Source: Hymenobacter sp. HSC-4F20 (lineage in GTDB: Bacteria > Bacteroidota > Bacteroidia > Cytophagales > Hymenobacteraceae). From it: a DNA stretch of 64,000 nt. The translations under genes were made by a program, and so were the position numbers. Below are positions 49,774-58,300 of this stretch, in pieces. The stretch covers positions 682,001-746,000 of the forward strand of contig NZ_JAHZTD010000001.1 of assembly GCF_019599275.1 (NCBI RefSeq), read 5' to 3'. Position 1 is the first letter of the stretch. Each line of letters starts with the position of its first letter. A model generated the notes under the pieces. That model did no database searches. It was not told where the DNA came from and worked only from the letters and a program-made list of their open reading frames with translations.

Positions 49774-50721
49774 ATGCTCCTCGATTTCGAACAACCAATT
49801 GCCGCTCTCGAAGGCAAGCTCCGTGAAATGCAACAACTGGCCCTCGACAGCCAAGTAGATGTATCGGAAGCGGTAACGGCCCTCGAAGCCAAAATTCAAG
49901 TTCTCAAGAAAGAAACCTACCAAAACCTGACCCGTTGGCAGCGGGTACAGCTCTCGCGCCACCCCGACCGGCCCTATACCCTCGATTATATTGAGGGCAT
50001 GACGGAAAAATTCATTGAGCTGCACGGTGACCGCACGGTAGCGGATGATAAGGCCATGGTAGGTGGCTTTGCCGAGCTGGATGGGCGTTCGGTCATGTTT
50101 ATTGGGCAGCAAAAGGGCCGCAACACCAAGCAGCGGCAGTTCCGTAATTTCGGCATGCCCAATCCCGAAGGCTACCGCAAGGCCCTGCGCCTGATGAAGC
50201 TGGCCGAGAAGTTCAACAAGCCCATCGTAACCCTGATTGATACGCCCGGCGCCTTCCCCGGTCTGGAAGCCGAGGAGCGGGGACAGGGCGAGGCCATTGC
50301 CCGCAACCTCAAGGAAATGTTTCTGCTGAAGGTGCCCGTTATCTGCATCATCATTGGGGAAGGCGCCTCGGGCGGGGCCCTGGGCATTGCCATCGGCGAC
50401 CGGGTGCTGATGCTGGAAAATACCTGGTACTCTGTTATTTCGCCCGAGTCGTGCTCCAGCATTCTGTGGCGCAGCTGGGATTACAAAGAGCAAGCCGCTG
50501 AAGCTCTCAAGCTCACGGCTACCGACATGCTCAAGGCCGGCCTGGTGGATGGCATTGTAAAGGAGCCCCTGGGCGGTGCCCACACCGATACGGCTACCAT
50601 GATTAGCACCCTGAAGCAAACCATCATCCAAACCCTGGATGAGCTGGAGGCCCTGCCCCAGGAAGAGCGCATCAGCCAGCGCATCGATAAGTTTTCCAAC
50701 ATGGGCGTGGTAGTAGAATAA
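49774..50721 (+). CDS. accA: Acetyl-CoA carboxylase carboxyltransferase alpha subunit
   Basis: A 315-residue subunit that, with AccD, transfers the carboxyl group from biotin to acetyl-CoA to make malonyl-CoA for fatty acid synthesis. The start [20 protein letters not shown] at 49774 is the usual one. Characteristic regions are [19 protein letters not shown] (about 50-68), [44 protein letters not shown] (in pieces), [56 protein letters not shown] (in pieces) and [29 protein letters not shown] -7 element (49714-49721) lies 53 bases before the ATG. Followed by a strong terminator. Confidence 0.98.
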   Translation: MLLDFEQPIAALEGKLREMQQLALDSQVDVSEAVTALEAKIQVLKKETYQNLTRWQRVQLSRHPDRPYTLDYIEGMTEKFIELHGDRTVADDKAMVGGFAELDGRSVMFIGQQKGRNTKQRQFRNFGMPNPEGYRKALRLMKLAEKFNKPIVTLIDTPGAFPGLEAEERGQGEAIARNLKEMFLLKVPVICIIIGEGASGGALGIAIGDRVLMLENTWYSVISPESCSSILWRSWDYKEQAAEALKLTATDMLKAGLVDGIVKEPLGGAHTDTATMISTLKQTIIQTLDELEALPQEERISQRIDKFSNMGVVVE

Positions 50722-50743
50722 GTGCCCGCTGCCGAAAGTGTAC

Positions 50744-50780
50744 GAACGTCATGCTAAGCCTAGCATGACGTTCTTTTTTT
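50744..50780 (+). terminator. Intrinsic terminator of accA
   Basis: A 13-bp perfect stem (50744-50756 with 50761-50773), 4-base loop and T-run to 50780, 23 bases after the accA stop. Confidence 0.92.
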
Positions 50781-50831
50781 ATTTCTTCGCCCCGTTCCTA
50801 CCCCTTATTCCTCACCCAACCTCTCTTCCTG

Positions 50832-51683
50832 ATGACTCTTCACACCCTGGATACTGGCCTGTTTAAGCTGGATGGCGGCGCCATGTTCGGCGTAGTGCCC
50901 AAAAGCATGTGGCAAAAGCTCAACCCCGCCGATGAAAACAACATGTGTACCTGGGCCATGCGCTGCCTGCTGATTGAGGACGGCGGCCGGCTGGTGCTGG
51001 TGGACAACGGTATCGGCGACAAGCAGGACGAGAAGTTCCGGGGCCATTTTTATCTGCACGGCGATGATACCCTGGAAAAGTCGCTGCGGCAGCTGGGCTT
51101 CACTTCCGCTGATATTACCGACGTATTCCTGACCCACCTGCACTTCGACCACTGCGGGGGCTCGGTGGTGCGCACCCCGGATGGCAAACTCGAGCTGGCC
51201 TTCCCCAACGCTACCTACTGGAGCAACCAAAACCATTGGGACTGGGCCGTAACCCCGAATCCGCGGGAAAAAGCCAGCTTTCTAAAGGAGAACATTCTGC
51301 CCATTCAGGAAAGCGGCCACCTGCGCTTCGTGGATTCGGTGGCTGGTGCTGTGCCCGCCGAGCTTTCCTGCTTCCGGGAGATTATCTTCGCCGATGGCCA
51401 TACGGAGAAGATGATGCTACCGGTGCTGCACTATAAACGCCGTATCGTGGCCTTTATGGCCGATTTGGTGCCCAGCGCCGGCCACGTACCGCTGCCCTAC
51501 GTGATGAGCTACGATATGCGCCCCCTTGTTACGCTTGATGAGAAGGAACGGGTGCTACGCCGGGCGGCCGACGAAAACTGGGTGCTCATTCTGGAGCACG
51601 ACGCCCAAACCGAATGCATTACCCTGCAACACACGGAAAAGGGTGTGCGCGTGGCCGATACGCTAAAAATGTCGGAATTGTAG
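50832..51683 (+). CDS. MBL-fold metallo-hydrolase
   Basis: A 283-residue metallo-beta-lactamase fold hydrolase binding two zinc ions. The signature THLHFDHCGG (about residues 97-106) matches HxHxDH. The third and later ligands are in WSNQNHWDWA, GHTEKMM (about 196) and the final EHDAQTEC (about 258). Overall it resembles the quorum-quenching lactonase/teichoic-acid-like AttM group, but a lactonase role is not shown. Cytosolic. It lies downstream of accA after the terminator, so it has its own promoter. Confidence 0.92.
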   Translation: MTLHTLDTGLFKLDGGAMFGVVPKSMWQKLNPADENNMCTWAMRCLLIEDGGRLVLVDNGIGDKQDEKFRGHFYLHGDDTLEKSLRQLGFTSADITDVFLTHLHFDHCGGSVVRTPDGKLELAFPNATYWSNQNHWDWAVTPNPREKASFLKENILPIQESGHLRFVDSVAGAVPAELSCFREIIFADGHTEKMMLPVLHYKRRIVAFMADLVPSAGHVPLPYVMSYDMRPLVTLDEKERVLRRAADENWVLILEHDAQTECITLQHTEKGVRVADTLKMSEL

Positions 51684-51763
51684 GGGTAGGTGGCTAACGT
51701 TCTGCGCCCAAAACCCGTTAGAGCGCCCTACTTACCTTTTCACTACCTCATGTTGCATTCTGT

Positions 51764-52531
51764 ATGCTAGGACTGGCCTTATCGGGTGGCGGCGCGCGCG
51801 GAATTGCCCACTTGGGCGTGCTGGCGGCTCTCGATGAGCTGCAGCTGCCCATTGGTCACCTGGCAGGAGTATCCTCCGGCGCCATTGCCGGCGCTTTTTA
51901 TGCTTCCGGCGTGCCGCCGCGCGAGATTCTGCGTCTGTTTCAGGAGGTTAGCCTGGCCCAGCTCACGCGTATTTCGCTGAGCCGCTACGGCTTGCTGCGG
52001 ATCGATGGGGTAGGGAAGCTGATGGAACAGCACCTGGGGCCCGATTGTACGTTTGAGCAGCTCCGTCTTCCCCTCACGCTGGTGGCTACCGATATTGCCG
52101 AAGGCACCTCGGTGCACTTTTCTACGGGGCCACTCATTCCGCCCTTGCTGGCTTCCTCGGCCGTGCCGGTGCTGTATCGGCCGGTTGTGTACCAGGGGCG
52201 CCATTTGGTGGATGGAGGCTTGCTCAACAACTTGCCCGTAGAAGCCCTGCTGGGTAAGCCCGGTTTGCAGGTAGTGGGCGTGCATTGTAATCCGCCCCAC
52301 CGCGAGGCGCGCATTACTACCCTGCGCGGCCTGATCGAGCGGACGCTGAACCTCGCCGTTGGGGCTAACACGGTGGTAAGCAAGCAGCAGTGCCGTTTCC
52401 TGATTGAGCCGCCGGAGCTGGGTACTTACCGCATGACCCAATATAAGCGCGCCCCCGAGCTGTTCGACATCGGCTACCGCTACACCATGAGCAAGGCCCC
52501 AGAGCTGGAAGCCCTGCTGCATGACACGTAA
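51764..52531 (+). CDS. Patatin-like phospholipase
   Basis: A 255-residue patatin family lipid acyl hydrolase with Ser-Asp dyad. The oxyanion loop SGGGARGIAHLGVL is at about residues 7-20, the nucleophile in GVSSGAIAG (Ser about 38), and the Asp in VDGGLLNNLP (about 155). The N-terminus MLGLALSGGGARG is the normal one for the RssA-like group. No signal peptide. TACCTTTT at 51733-51740 may be its -7 element. It precedes an acyltransferase gene by 80 bases in the same direction, so membrane-lipid turnover is a shared theme. Confidence 0.94.
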   Translation: MLGLALSGGGARGIAHLGVLAALDELQLPIGHLAGVSSGAIAGAFYASGVPPREILRLFQEVSLAQLTRISLSRYGLLRIDGVGKLMEQHLGPDCTFEQLRLPLTLVATDIAEGTSVHFSTGPLIPPLLASSAVPVLYRPVVYQGRHLVDGGLLNNLPVEALLGKPGLQVVGVHCNPPHREARITTLRGLIERTLNLAVGANTVVSKQQCRFLIEPPELGTYRMTQYKRAPELFDIGYRYTMSKAPELEALLHDT

Positions 52532-52611
52532 GAAAAGCGGCGCTTCCGCATCATTTCTCTAGCTTTGAATGCTGGTAGCCCGCACGTTTTCGCTACCCTC
52601 TTATTTCCCAC

Positions 52612-53181
52612 ATGGCTCGCAAAACCTCTACTTTCTGGTATCTTTTTTCCAAGTTCTGGTTTAAAATAACCGGCTGGCGCCTGGGCCCGCAGGTACCGCC
52701 CAACATCAAGCAAAGCATGATGATTGCGGCCCCGCACACCAGCAACTGGGACTTCATGTACGCCCGCGCCGCCTTCTTTCTGATGGACGTGGACGTGAAA
52801 CTGACCATCAAAAAAGAGTGGACGACCATTCCGGTGCTGGGCGCGCTCGTGCGCAGCCTGGGTGGCCTGGCCGTAGACCGCAGCAAAAACAACAGCCTCG
52901 TGGATGGCATGGTCCAGCTGTTCAAGGAACGGGAGGAACTCGTAATTCTGATTACTCCCGAAGGTACCCGCAAGTACCAGCCCAAGTGGCGCAAGGGCTT
53001 TTATCATGCCGCTATGGGCGCGGGCGTCCCTATCCTGCTGGGCTACCTCGACTACAAAAACAAAGAAGCTGGAGTAGGCCCCGCATTCTGGCCCACCGGC
53101 GACTACGAGAAGGACCTGGAAGAAATCAAAGCATTCTACCGTACTAAGCAGGGCCGGTTCCCCGACCAGGGCATCCGGTAG
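52612..53181 (+). CDS. 1-acyl-sn-glycerol-3-phosphate acyltransferase-like protein
   Basis: A 189-residue PlsC-superfamily acyltransferase. The catalytic box APHTSNWDFMYAR (HxxxxD, about residues 42-54) is present, and block III is seen as ITPEGTRKYQPKWRKGF (about 120-135). It would transfer an acyl chain to a lysophospholipid or similar acceptor. It lacks a clear membrane helix at the N-terminus, although FWYLFSKFWFKITGW is amphipathic. Short bacterial versions like this are common in Bacteroidota. Same direction as the patatin gene. Confidence 0.93.
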   Translation: MARKTSTFWYLFSKFWFKITGWRLGPQVPPNIKQSMMIAAPHTSNWDFMYARAAFFLMDVDVKLTIKKEWTTIPVLGALVRSLGGLAVDRSKNNSLVDGMVQLFKEREELVILITPEGTRKYQPKWRKGFYHAAMGAGVPILLGYLDYKNKEAGVGPAFWPTGDYEKDLEEIKAFYRTKQGRFPDQGIR

Positions 53182-53260
53182 CGCAAAAGGGCATTCGGGA
53201 AGGAGAGAAGTAGTAAAAATTGGTGTAACTAGAGGTACTTCACAACTTCACCCGTGCTAC

Positions 53261-53812
53261 ATGGAAAAGCTGCAAACCCTGGGCTGGATTCTTATCGGCT
53301 TGGTTGTGTTTATCTGGCGAATGGTGCAGAAGGCGCGCGAAACTACGGCCCGGGAGCAGCGCGAGCGGCGCTTTTCCCGACCCGATGCCAGTGGGCGCCC
53401 TCGCCCGGTAGCGCCCGGCTTGCCCGCAACTTCCTTCGAGGAGATGCTGCGTCAGATGAAAACTCAGAATCGGGAAGCGCAGCAGCCTACCCCCGCTGAC
53501 ACTGGCGAAGTAACGCCAGCGGGGCGGCCCCTGCCTCGCGAAGCAAGCCCCGTAGCTCGTAGCCTGGAAAAAATAGACCGCCCGGCCCGCTCGCTGGAGC
53601 AGGCACCGCAAGCCCGTTCGCTAGAAGTTCCTGGGCGCGAAGCCCGCCGGGCTGCTACGCTACCCCGGGCTGGGCAACAAACCCAGAGTGATTATTGGCA
53701 GCGGGAACAGGCCCGCCCGGAAGCCGCTCCTACGCTTACCGAGCGCCTGCGTAACCCCGCTGATGTGCGCATGGCTTTCGTACTAGGCGAGATTCTGCAG
53801 CGCAAGTTTTAG
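53261..53812 (+). CDS. Hypothetical membrane-anchored protein with ARSLE repeats
   Basis: A 183-residue protein with an N-terminal membrane anchor (TLGWILIGLVVFIWRMVQ, about residues 5-22). A long, basic, Pro/Arg-rich disordered middle follows, with a repeated ARSLE (three copies at about 100-130: VARSLEK, PARSLEQ, QARSLEV). The short C-terminal segment RMAFVLGEILQRKF is helix-like and conserved-looking. No known family by sequence; similar anchors with disordered tails occur in Bacteroidota. Monocistronic, with a long inverted repeat after it. Confidence 0.7.
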   Translation: MEKLQTLGWILIGLVVFIWRMVQKARETTAREQRERRFSRPDASGRPRPVAPGLPATSFEEMLRQMKTQNREAQQPTPADTGEVTPAGRPLPREASPVARSLEKIDRPARSLEQAPQARSLEVPGREARRAATLPRAGQQTQSDYWQREQARPEAAPTLTERLRNPADVRMAFVLGEILQRKF

Positions 53813-53829
53813 AAGCTAGTAAGCAGCAC

Positions 53830-53878
53830 AAGGCGGACCTTCCGTTAGCGCCGATACAGCTAATGGAAGGCCCGCCTT
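53830..53878. terminator. Inverted repeat between convergent genes
   Basis: A 20-bp stem with two G-U-type mismatches (53830-53849 with 53859-53878) and a 9-base loop, between convergent genes. There is no long T-run, so activity as a terminator is likely but not certain. Confidence 0.55.
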
Positions 53879-53896
53879 GCGTTGCAATGTTGTTTC

Positions 53897-54562
53897 CTAG
53901 TCCTGAGTTAGGGCGTAGGTCACAAGATTGGCTCCCATTTTCAGGGCAGCCTCGTGAGTGGCGGGCGTATCTTCGGGGTAGGTGCCCAGGTCTTCCCAGC
54001 CGTTGCCTAAGTCGCACTCATACGTGTAGAAGCACACCAGGCGTCCCTTATAGAGCAGGCCGAAGCCCTGGGGGCGCTTGCCGTCGTGCTCATGTACTTT
54101 GGGCAAGCCCTTAGGGAACTGAAACTTCTGGTGGTAGACGGGATGGGAGAAGGGCAACTCCACGAAGTCCAGCTCGGGAAACACCTTCTTCATTTCCGGC
54201 CGGATAAACTTATCGAGCCCGTAGTTATCATCAATATGCAGAAAGCCGCCCCCGGTAAGATAGCGGCGTAGGTTGCGGGCTTCGGCATCGGTAAACGACA
54301 CGTTGCCGTGGCCCGTCATATGAATGAATGGGTAGGTTAGCAGTTCCGGCGAGTCTAGCTCCACGGTAGCTTCTTCCGGGTCGATGTTGGTTTTAAGCGT
54401 CTGGTTGCAGTAGCGGATGAGGTTGGGCAGGCTGGTTTTGTTGGCGTACCAGTCGCCGCCACCGCCGTAGTGCAGCTTGGCAATGCGGAAGCTAGGCGCT
54501 ACCGGCGCGGCGGCTGTAAGCAGCACTAGGGGTAGCACGAAAAGCCACAGAAATGGGCGCAT
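53897..54562 (-). CDS. DUF4159 domain protein
   Basis: A 221-residue exported protein (signal peptide MRPFLWLFVLPLVLLTAAAP) of the DUF4159 family. The fold resembles a glutamine-amidotransferase-like or von Willebrand-associated domain. Family text is FRIAKLHYGGGGDWYANKTSLPNL, FIHMTGHGNVSFTD, LRRYLTGGGFLHIDDNYGLD and GLLYKGRLVCFYTYECDLGNGWED, given here in pieces. The function is unknown. In related bacteria it is found with MoxR/vWA complexes, which are not present here. Convergent with the ARSLE-repeat gene. Confidence 0.9.
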   Translation of the reverse strand: MRPFLWLFVLPLVLLTAAAPVAPSFRIAKLHYGGGGDWYANKTSLPNLIRYCNQTLKTNIDPEEATVELDSPELLTYPFIHMTGHGNVSFTDAEARNLRRYLTGGGFLHIDDNYGLDKFIRPEMKKVFPELDFVELPFSHPVYHQKFQFPKGLPKVHEHDGKRPQGFGLLYKGRLVCFYTYECDLGNGWEDLGTYPEDTPATHEAALKMGANLVTYALTQD

Positions 54563-54633
54563 AAGCAGGAAGAAAGGTCAAATCGGAATGGTCGGCCAGG
54601 TTCGGGCCCGGTACCTAAACTACAAAGTTTCGG

Positions 54634-55341
54634 CTACATCAATTCCCGCACGATATGAACGGTGTGCAGGGCAGCCAGTGCGGCCGTTTCTGTGCGAAGG
54701 CGGGAGGCCCCGAGCGTTACCGGCCGGATGCCGCGAGCAAAAGCTGCCTCAATTTCCTGGGGTGTGAAGTCGCCTTCCGGCCCAATCAGAATGCAGCAGT
54801 CCGGCCCAGCAGCGGCCACGCGGGAGAGAGGCGTCCGCTCGCCCTCTTCCAAGTGCGCAATAAAGGTGGTTTCGGGAGAAACGGTAGGTAGGAAACGAGC
54901 AAAATCCGTCAGTTCAGTCAGCTGCGGCAGCCACGCCTGCCCCGACTGCTTTAGGGCGCTGATAGCAATTTTTTCCAGGCGGTCCAGCTTCAGCTCCCGC
55001 CGCTCGGAGCGGGCACAACGCAGAAAACTCAGGCTATCAACGCCTATTTCCACGGCTTTTTCGACCAGCCACTCCATACGGTCGAGGTTTTTGGTGGGTG
55101 CCACGGCTACGTGCACTTGGTAAGACCGGCGGGGTACTTGCTCTTCCCGTACTACCCGCAGCTGGCAGCGCTTGGCATCTGGCGTGTGTACCTGGGCCTG
55201 ATATACACCGCCCCGGCCGTTAACGAGCACTACCTCGTCATCGGCGGTTAACCGCAGTACGCGCACGGCGTGCTTGCTTTCGTCTTCGGGGAGTGTGTAG
55301 GTGGGCAGGGTCAGGTCGGGGGCGAAAAAGGTGTGCGGCAT
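54634..55341 (-). CDS. rsmE: 16S rRNA (uracil-1498-N3)-methyltransferase
   Basis: A 235-residue SPOUT-family RNA methyltransferase that methylates U1498 of 16S rRNA. The N-terminal PUA-like domain (MPHTFFAPDL, HAVRVLRLTADDEVVLVNGRGG) is followed by the knotted SAM-binding domain. Its motifs are LIGPEGDFTPQE (about residues 182-193) and VTLGASRLRTETAALAAL (about 206-223), both hallmarks of RsmE. Normal length. Leftward, followed by the DUF4159 gene 71 bases later. Confidence 0.96.
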   Translation of the reverse strand: MPHTFFAPDLTLPTYTLPEDESKHAVRVLRLTADDEVVLVNGRGGVYQAQVHTPDAKRCQLRVVREEQVPRRSYQVHVAVAPTKNLDRMEWLVEKAVEIGVDSLSFLRCARSERRELKLDRLEKIAISALKQSGQAWLPQLTELTDFARFLPTVSPETTFIAHLEEGERTPLSRVAAAGPDCCILIGPEGDFTPQEIEAAFARGIRPVTLGASRLRTETAALAALHTVHIVRELM

Positions 55342-55539
55342 AGGGCAAAGCTACGGTGAATCGGGCAGAGGCGCAGGAAGTGGCTGGCGCCTTTAGCGGT
55401 TGCGGCCAAAGCCCTGGGTAGCGCTGAGCTGCTGTCTGGTTTCGGGGAAATGGCGGCTCTGGCCGCAACCTCGACGGCAGGAAACAAGTACCTGCTACCG
55501 TGTCAGTGCTCTCTCTCGTGCACCTAACCGAACCACCTC

Positions 55540-56610
55540 ATGGCTGTAAAACTCAAAAAACTCAAGGATCAGACGATTGTCATCACCGGTGCCTCGTCGG
55601 GTATTGGTCTCGTAACGGCCCGGATGGCAGCCAAAGCCGGCGCAAAGCTGGTGCTGGCGGCTCGCAGCGAAAGTGCCCTGCGCCAACTCACCGACGAAAT
55701 TAACCAGGCTGGGGGCCATGCTACCTATGTAGTAGCCGACGTCAGTAAGCCTGCCGATGTACAGCGTCTGGCTTATGAGGCGTCTTACACCTATGGTGGC
55801 TTCGACACTTGGATTAATAACGCCGGGGTTTCCATCTATGGCAAACTCGAAGAAATCCCGATGGAGGATATGCGCCAGCTGTTCGAAGTAAACTTCTGGG
55901 GCTTGGTGAATGGCTCGTTGGAAGCGGCGAAGCACCTGAAAGAGAAAGGGGGCGCTATCATCAACGTAGGTAGTATCCTGTCGGATATTACTGCCATTCT
56001 CCAGTCTATCTACAGCGCCAGCAAGCATGCTGTGAAAGGCTTTACCGATGGCCTCCGCATGGAGCTGGAAATGGACGGCGCCCCAATTTCGGTTACCCTG
56101 ATTCAGCCCGCCGCCATTGATACACCGTACCCGGTTCACTCCAAAAACTATATGGAGCGCGAGGCAAAACATGCACCTCCCGCCTACGCTCCCGAAACCG
56201 TGGCTCGCGCCATTCTGCACTGCGCCGCGACTCCCGAGCGTTCGGTAGTGGTGGGCGGCGGCGGCAAAGCCATGATTGGCATGGAGCGCTGGACGCCCGC
56301 TCTGCTCGACAAGTTTATGGAGAAGTCCTTTTCTAAGCAGGAAAAAGCCGATTATGCGCCTCGTCCCTTGCAGCAGAATGCCCTCGATCGGCCCATGGGC
56401 GCCCTGGAAGAGCGTGGTAACTACCCCGGACACACCCGCGAAACCAGCTACTATACCGAAACCGTAACCACCGGCAGCCCCGCGCTGCGAACGGCTTTGC
56501 TGGTAGGAGCAGGGGTAGCCTTGGCGGCTTGGTTGGGTGGCAAGAGCCGCAACGGCAGCACCAGCAAAGAGACCGAAGAAATCAGTGGTATTGCGTTCCA
56601 CGACAATTAA
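55540..56610 (+). CDS. SDR family oxidoreductase with C-terminal membrane anchor
   Basis: A 356-residue short-chain dehydrogenase. The cofactor loop TGASSGIG is at residues 16-23, NNAGVSIYG at about 92-100, and the catalytic pair is in IYSASKHAVKGF (Tyr-x-x-x-Lys, about 158-169). The N-terminal MAVKLKKLKDQTIVI is typical. After the SDR domain (about residue 245) come a linker and a likely membrane segment (TALLVGAGVALAAWLGG, about 320-336), which is unusual for a classical SDR and suggests anchoring to the inner membrane. The substrate is unknown. Monocistronic. Confidence 0.92.
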   Translation: MAVKLKKLKDQTIVITGASSGIGLVTARMAAKAGAKLVLAARSESALRQLTDEINQAGGHATYVVADVSKPADVQRLAYEASYTYGGFDTWINNAGVSIYGKLEEIPMEDMRQLFEVNFWGLVNGSLEAAKHLKEKGGAIINVGSILSDITAILQSIYSASKHAVKGFTDGLRMELEMDGAPISVTLIQPAAIDTPYPVHSKNYMEREAKHAPPAYAPETVARAILHCAATPERSVVVGGGGKAMIGMERWTPALLDKFMEKSFSKQEKADYAPRPLQQNALDRPMGALEERGNYPGHTRETSYYTETVTTGSPALRTALLVGAGVALAAWLGGKSRNGSTSKETEEISGIAFHDN

Positions 56611-56724
56611 TCAGTACTACCCCTAAAAACTCACCAACCCCGACCTCAGGCAACAAGTCCTCAAAAGGGCATCCGCACTGATTTCAAAGATGTTTGCTGA
56701 AGTGAGGAAGTAGTCTGTTTCACG

Positions 56725-56763
56725 AAAAAAGCCCTGCTACCTAAAGTATAGCAGGGCTTTTTT
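56725..56763. terminator. Bidirectional terminator
   Basis: A perfect 15-bp stem (56725-56739 with 56749-56763) flanked by A6 and T6, between the convergent SDR and S1/P1 nuclease genes. Confidence 0.88.
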
Positions 56764-56784
56764 ACTATGCGTTCTAGTAGCTGA

Positions 56785-57570
56785 CTAGCCTAGGACTTTG
56801 TTCAGCATTCCGGCCAGGCGCACGCCGGCCTCCACAATGCGTTGGCGCATCAGATCGGCGTGGGCGGGGTAGTACTTGTAATCTACGTCGGTGTCAGGGG
56901 GTGTTTCCTTGTACAGGTTCTCCGAAGCCTGGTACGACTCCCACAGCCACTGCTCGGGCGCGGCTGCCTGCAGCACCCGGATTTGGCGCTGACGCAGTTT
57001 CTGGTCGTACTGCTGCGCCATTTCTGTGTAGGTAAGGCCCTGGTAATCAATCAGGCCACTGTCCCAGAGGCTGTGCAGGTTTGTGTCGCGGCCGCGGTAC
57101 TTCAGCTTGATGTCGTTACCCCCTTTGTCTTCGGCGTGGCCCGTGTGCATAGGCTGGTGAATATCACCCACGATGTGCACCACGAACTTAAGGGCTGCGG
57201 CCCGCTCTTCCTTGGTTTTAGTAGCATCGCCGAGTATGCGCAGCTGCGCTTCCAGGGCGCTGTAGGCATTAGCGGTGGTTTGGGACTTTATCTGCTGAAT
57301 ATACTGGTCGCGGGGCAGGCCCGAGGGGGTGTTCACGTAATGCCACGGCGCAGTTTCCTTGAACTCCGGGTAGTAGCGGATTTCATCGGGCCAGGTGCTC
57401 ACCAAGGTGAGGGTTTCGGAACCCAGCAGACGCTCTACCTCACGGCGAGCCTTGCGGCTGAGGTGGTTTTCGGCAATTTTGCCCACGGCCCGGTGGCCAT
57501 CGACGCCCCAGGCCCAGAGGGTTAGCGGCGACAACAAGCACAAGAGCAGCGGAAGAAGGCGCTTACGCAT
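56785..57570 (-). CDS. S1/P1-type zinc nuclease
   Basis: A 261-residue secreted nuclease with a three-zinc site. The signal peptide (MRKRLLPLLLCLLSPLTLWA) is cut just before WGVDGH, so the new N-terminal Trp and His are zinc ligands as in P1 nuclease. Further ligands are in STWPDEIRY (Asp), APWHYVN (His), HIVGDIHQPMHTG (Asp, His, His), and DTNLHSLWDSG (His, Asp). It would degrade single-stranded DNA or RNA in the periplasm, for phosphate or nucleotide uptake. The open frame to 57606 adds 12 unlikely residues. Confidence 0.95.
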   Translation of the reverse strand: MRKRLLPLLLCLLSPLTLWAWGVDGHRAVGKIAENHLSRKARREVERLLGSETLTLVSTWPDEIRYYPEFKETAPWHYVNTPSGLPRDQYIQQIKSQTTANAYSALEAQLRILGDATKTKEERAAALKFVVHIVGDIHQPMHTGHAEDKGGNDIKLKYRGRDTNLHSLWDSGLIDYQGLTYTEMAQQYDQKLRQRQIRVLQAAAPEQWLWESYQASENLYKETPPDTDVDYKYYPAHADLMRQRIVEAGVRLAGMLNKVLG

Positions 57571-57692
57571 ACAAAAGGTAAAAAAGAGAGAGTATGTCCG
57601 CCGCAAAAGTAGCGCCTTTGTAAAGGAATCTGGTACTATTCCGCGTAAACTTGCTTAGCAGCAGAAAGCCAGCGCTTAAACGCAACAAGCCT

Positions 57693-58232
57693 ATGAGTAC
57701 TCAGGACTACTGGCGCGGACTATCGTTCGACTACATAATAACATATTCCTTGCTGCGCGGCTCCAAATGGCAGCAGCTACAGGATGCCAGGCGGAAAGAA
57801 AGAGAAACCAGCCGCCGGTTGCTTCTAACCGCACCCCCTGCCCAGCTACCAGAGCTCCGCGCTCAATTACACCGCCTGGAACATCAGCTGGATTTGCAAA
57901 CTCGATTAACTACCGATAATAACCGGGCGTATAATATTACAACTACCCCCGTTGCCAAGCTCCAGCGTGATACGCCAGAAGTGGCGGAGTTGGGTCGCCT
58001 CCTGCAAGCGCCTTGTACTGAACTGCTGTACCCGATGTGCGCTCCTGTGTTTCGGGATGCGCTAGCCTTTTACAATGCCGGGCATGAGCTGCTGAGCGTA
58101 CTGAATATCTGCTTTAGCTGCAATGTGATGCAAACGGAGAATGGGCAGAATGTGGAAGCAGACTACTTGATGTATACGCCGCTACAAGAATGGTTTCAGC
58201 GCCTGGGTCACCAGATTGACACGGTAGCATAG
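57693..58232 (+). CDS. Hypothetical protein with coiled-coil segment
   Basis: A 179-residue cytosolic protein (start MSTQDYWRGLSFDYII at 57693). The middle is helical with heptad-like charge (ARRKERETSRRLLL and ELRAQLHRLEHQLDLQ, about 33-75). The last 90 residues include PCTELLYPMCAPVFRDALAFYNAGHELLSVL and ICFSCN, with five cysteines in a rather small protein, perhaps metal binding. No family is recognised and the start is supported only by its position. Convergent with pckA. Confidence 0.65.
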   Translation: MSTQDYWRGLSFDYIITYSLLRGSKWQQLQDARRKERETSRRLLLTAPPAQLPELRAQLHRLEHQLDLQTRLTTDNNRAYNITTTPVAKLQRDTPEVAELGRLLQAPCTELLYPMCAPVFRDALAFYNAGHELLSVLNICFSCNVMQTENGQNVEADYLMYTPLQEWFQRLGHQIDTVA

Positions 58233-58300
58233 TACCCCAAAAGGCCTGGCTAACTTCCGCTAACCAGGCCTTCCAGGAATTCAAGCTCTTAGTACGCCTG

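Noticed and set aside
49528..50631. 367-codon open frame on the minus strand
   Set aside because: Antisense shadow of accA; the composition is that of a mirrored GC-rich gene.
55495..56601. 368-codon open frame on the minus strand
   Set aside because: It is the antisense shadow of the SDR gene at 55540-56610, which has clear family motifs.
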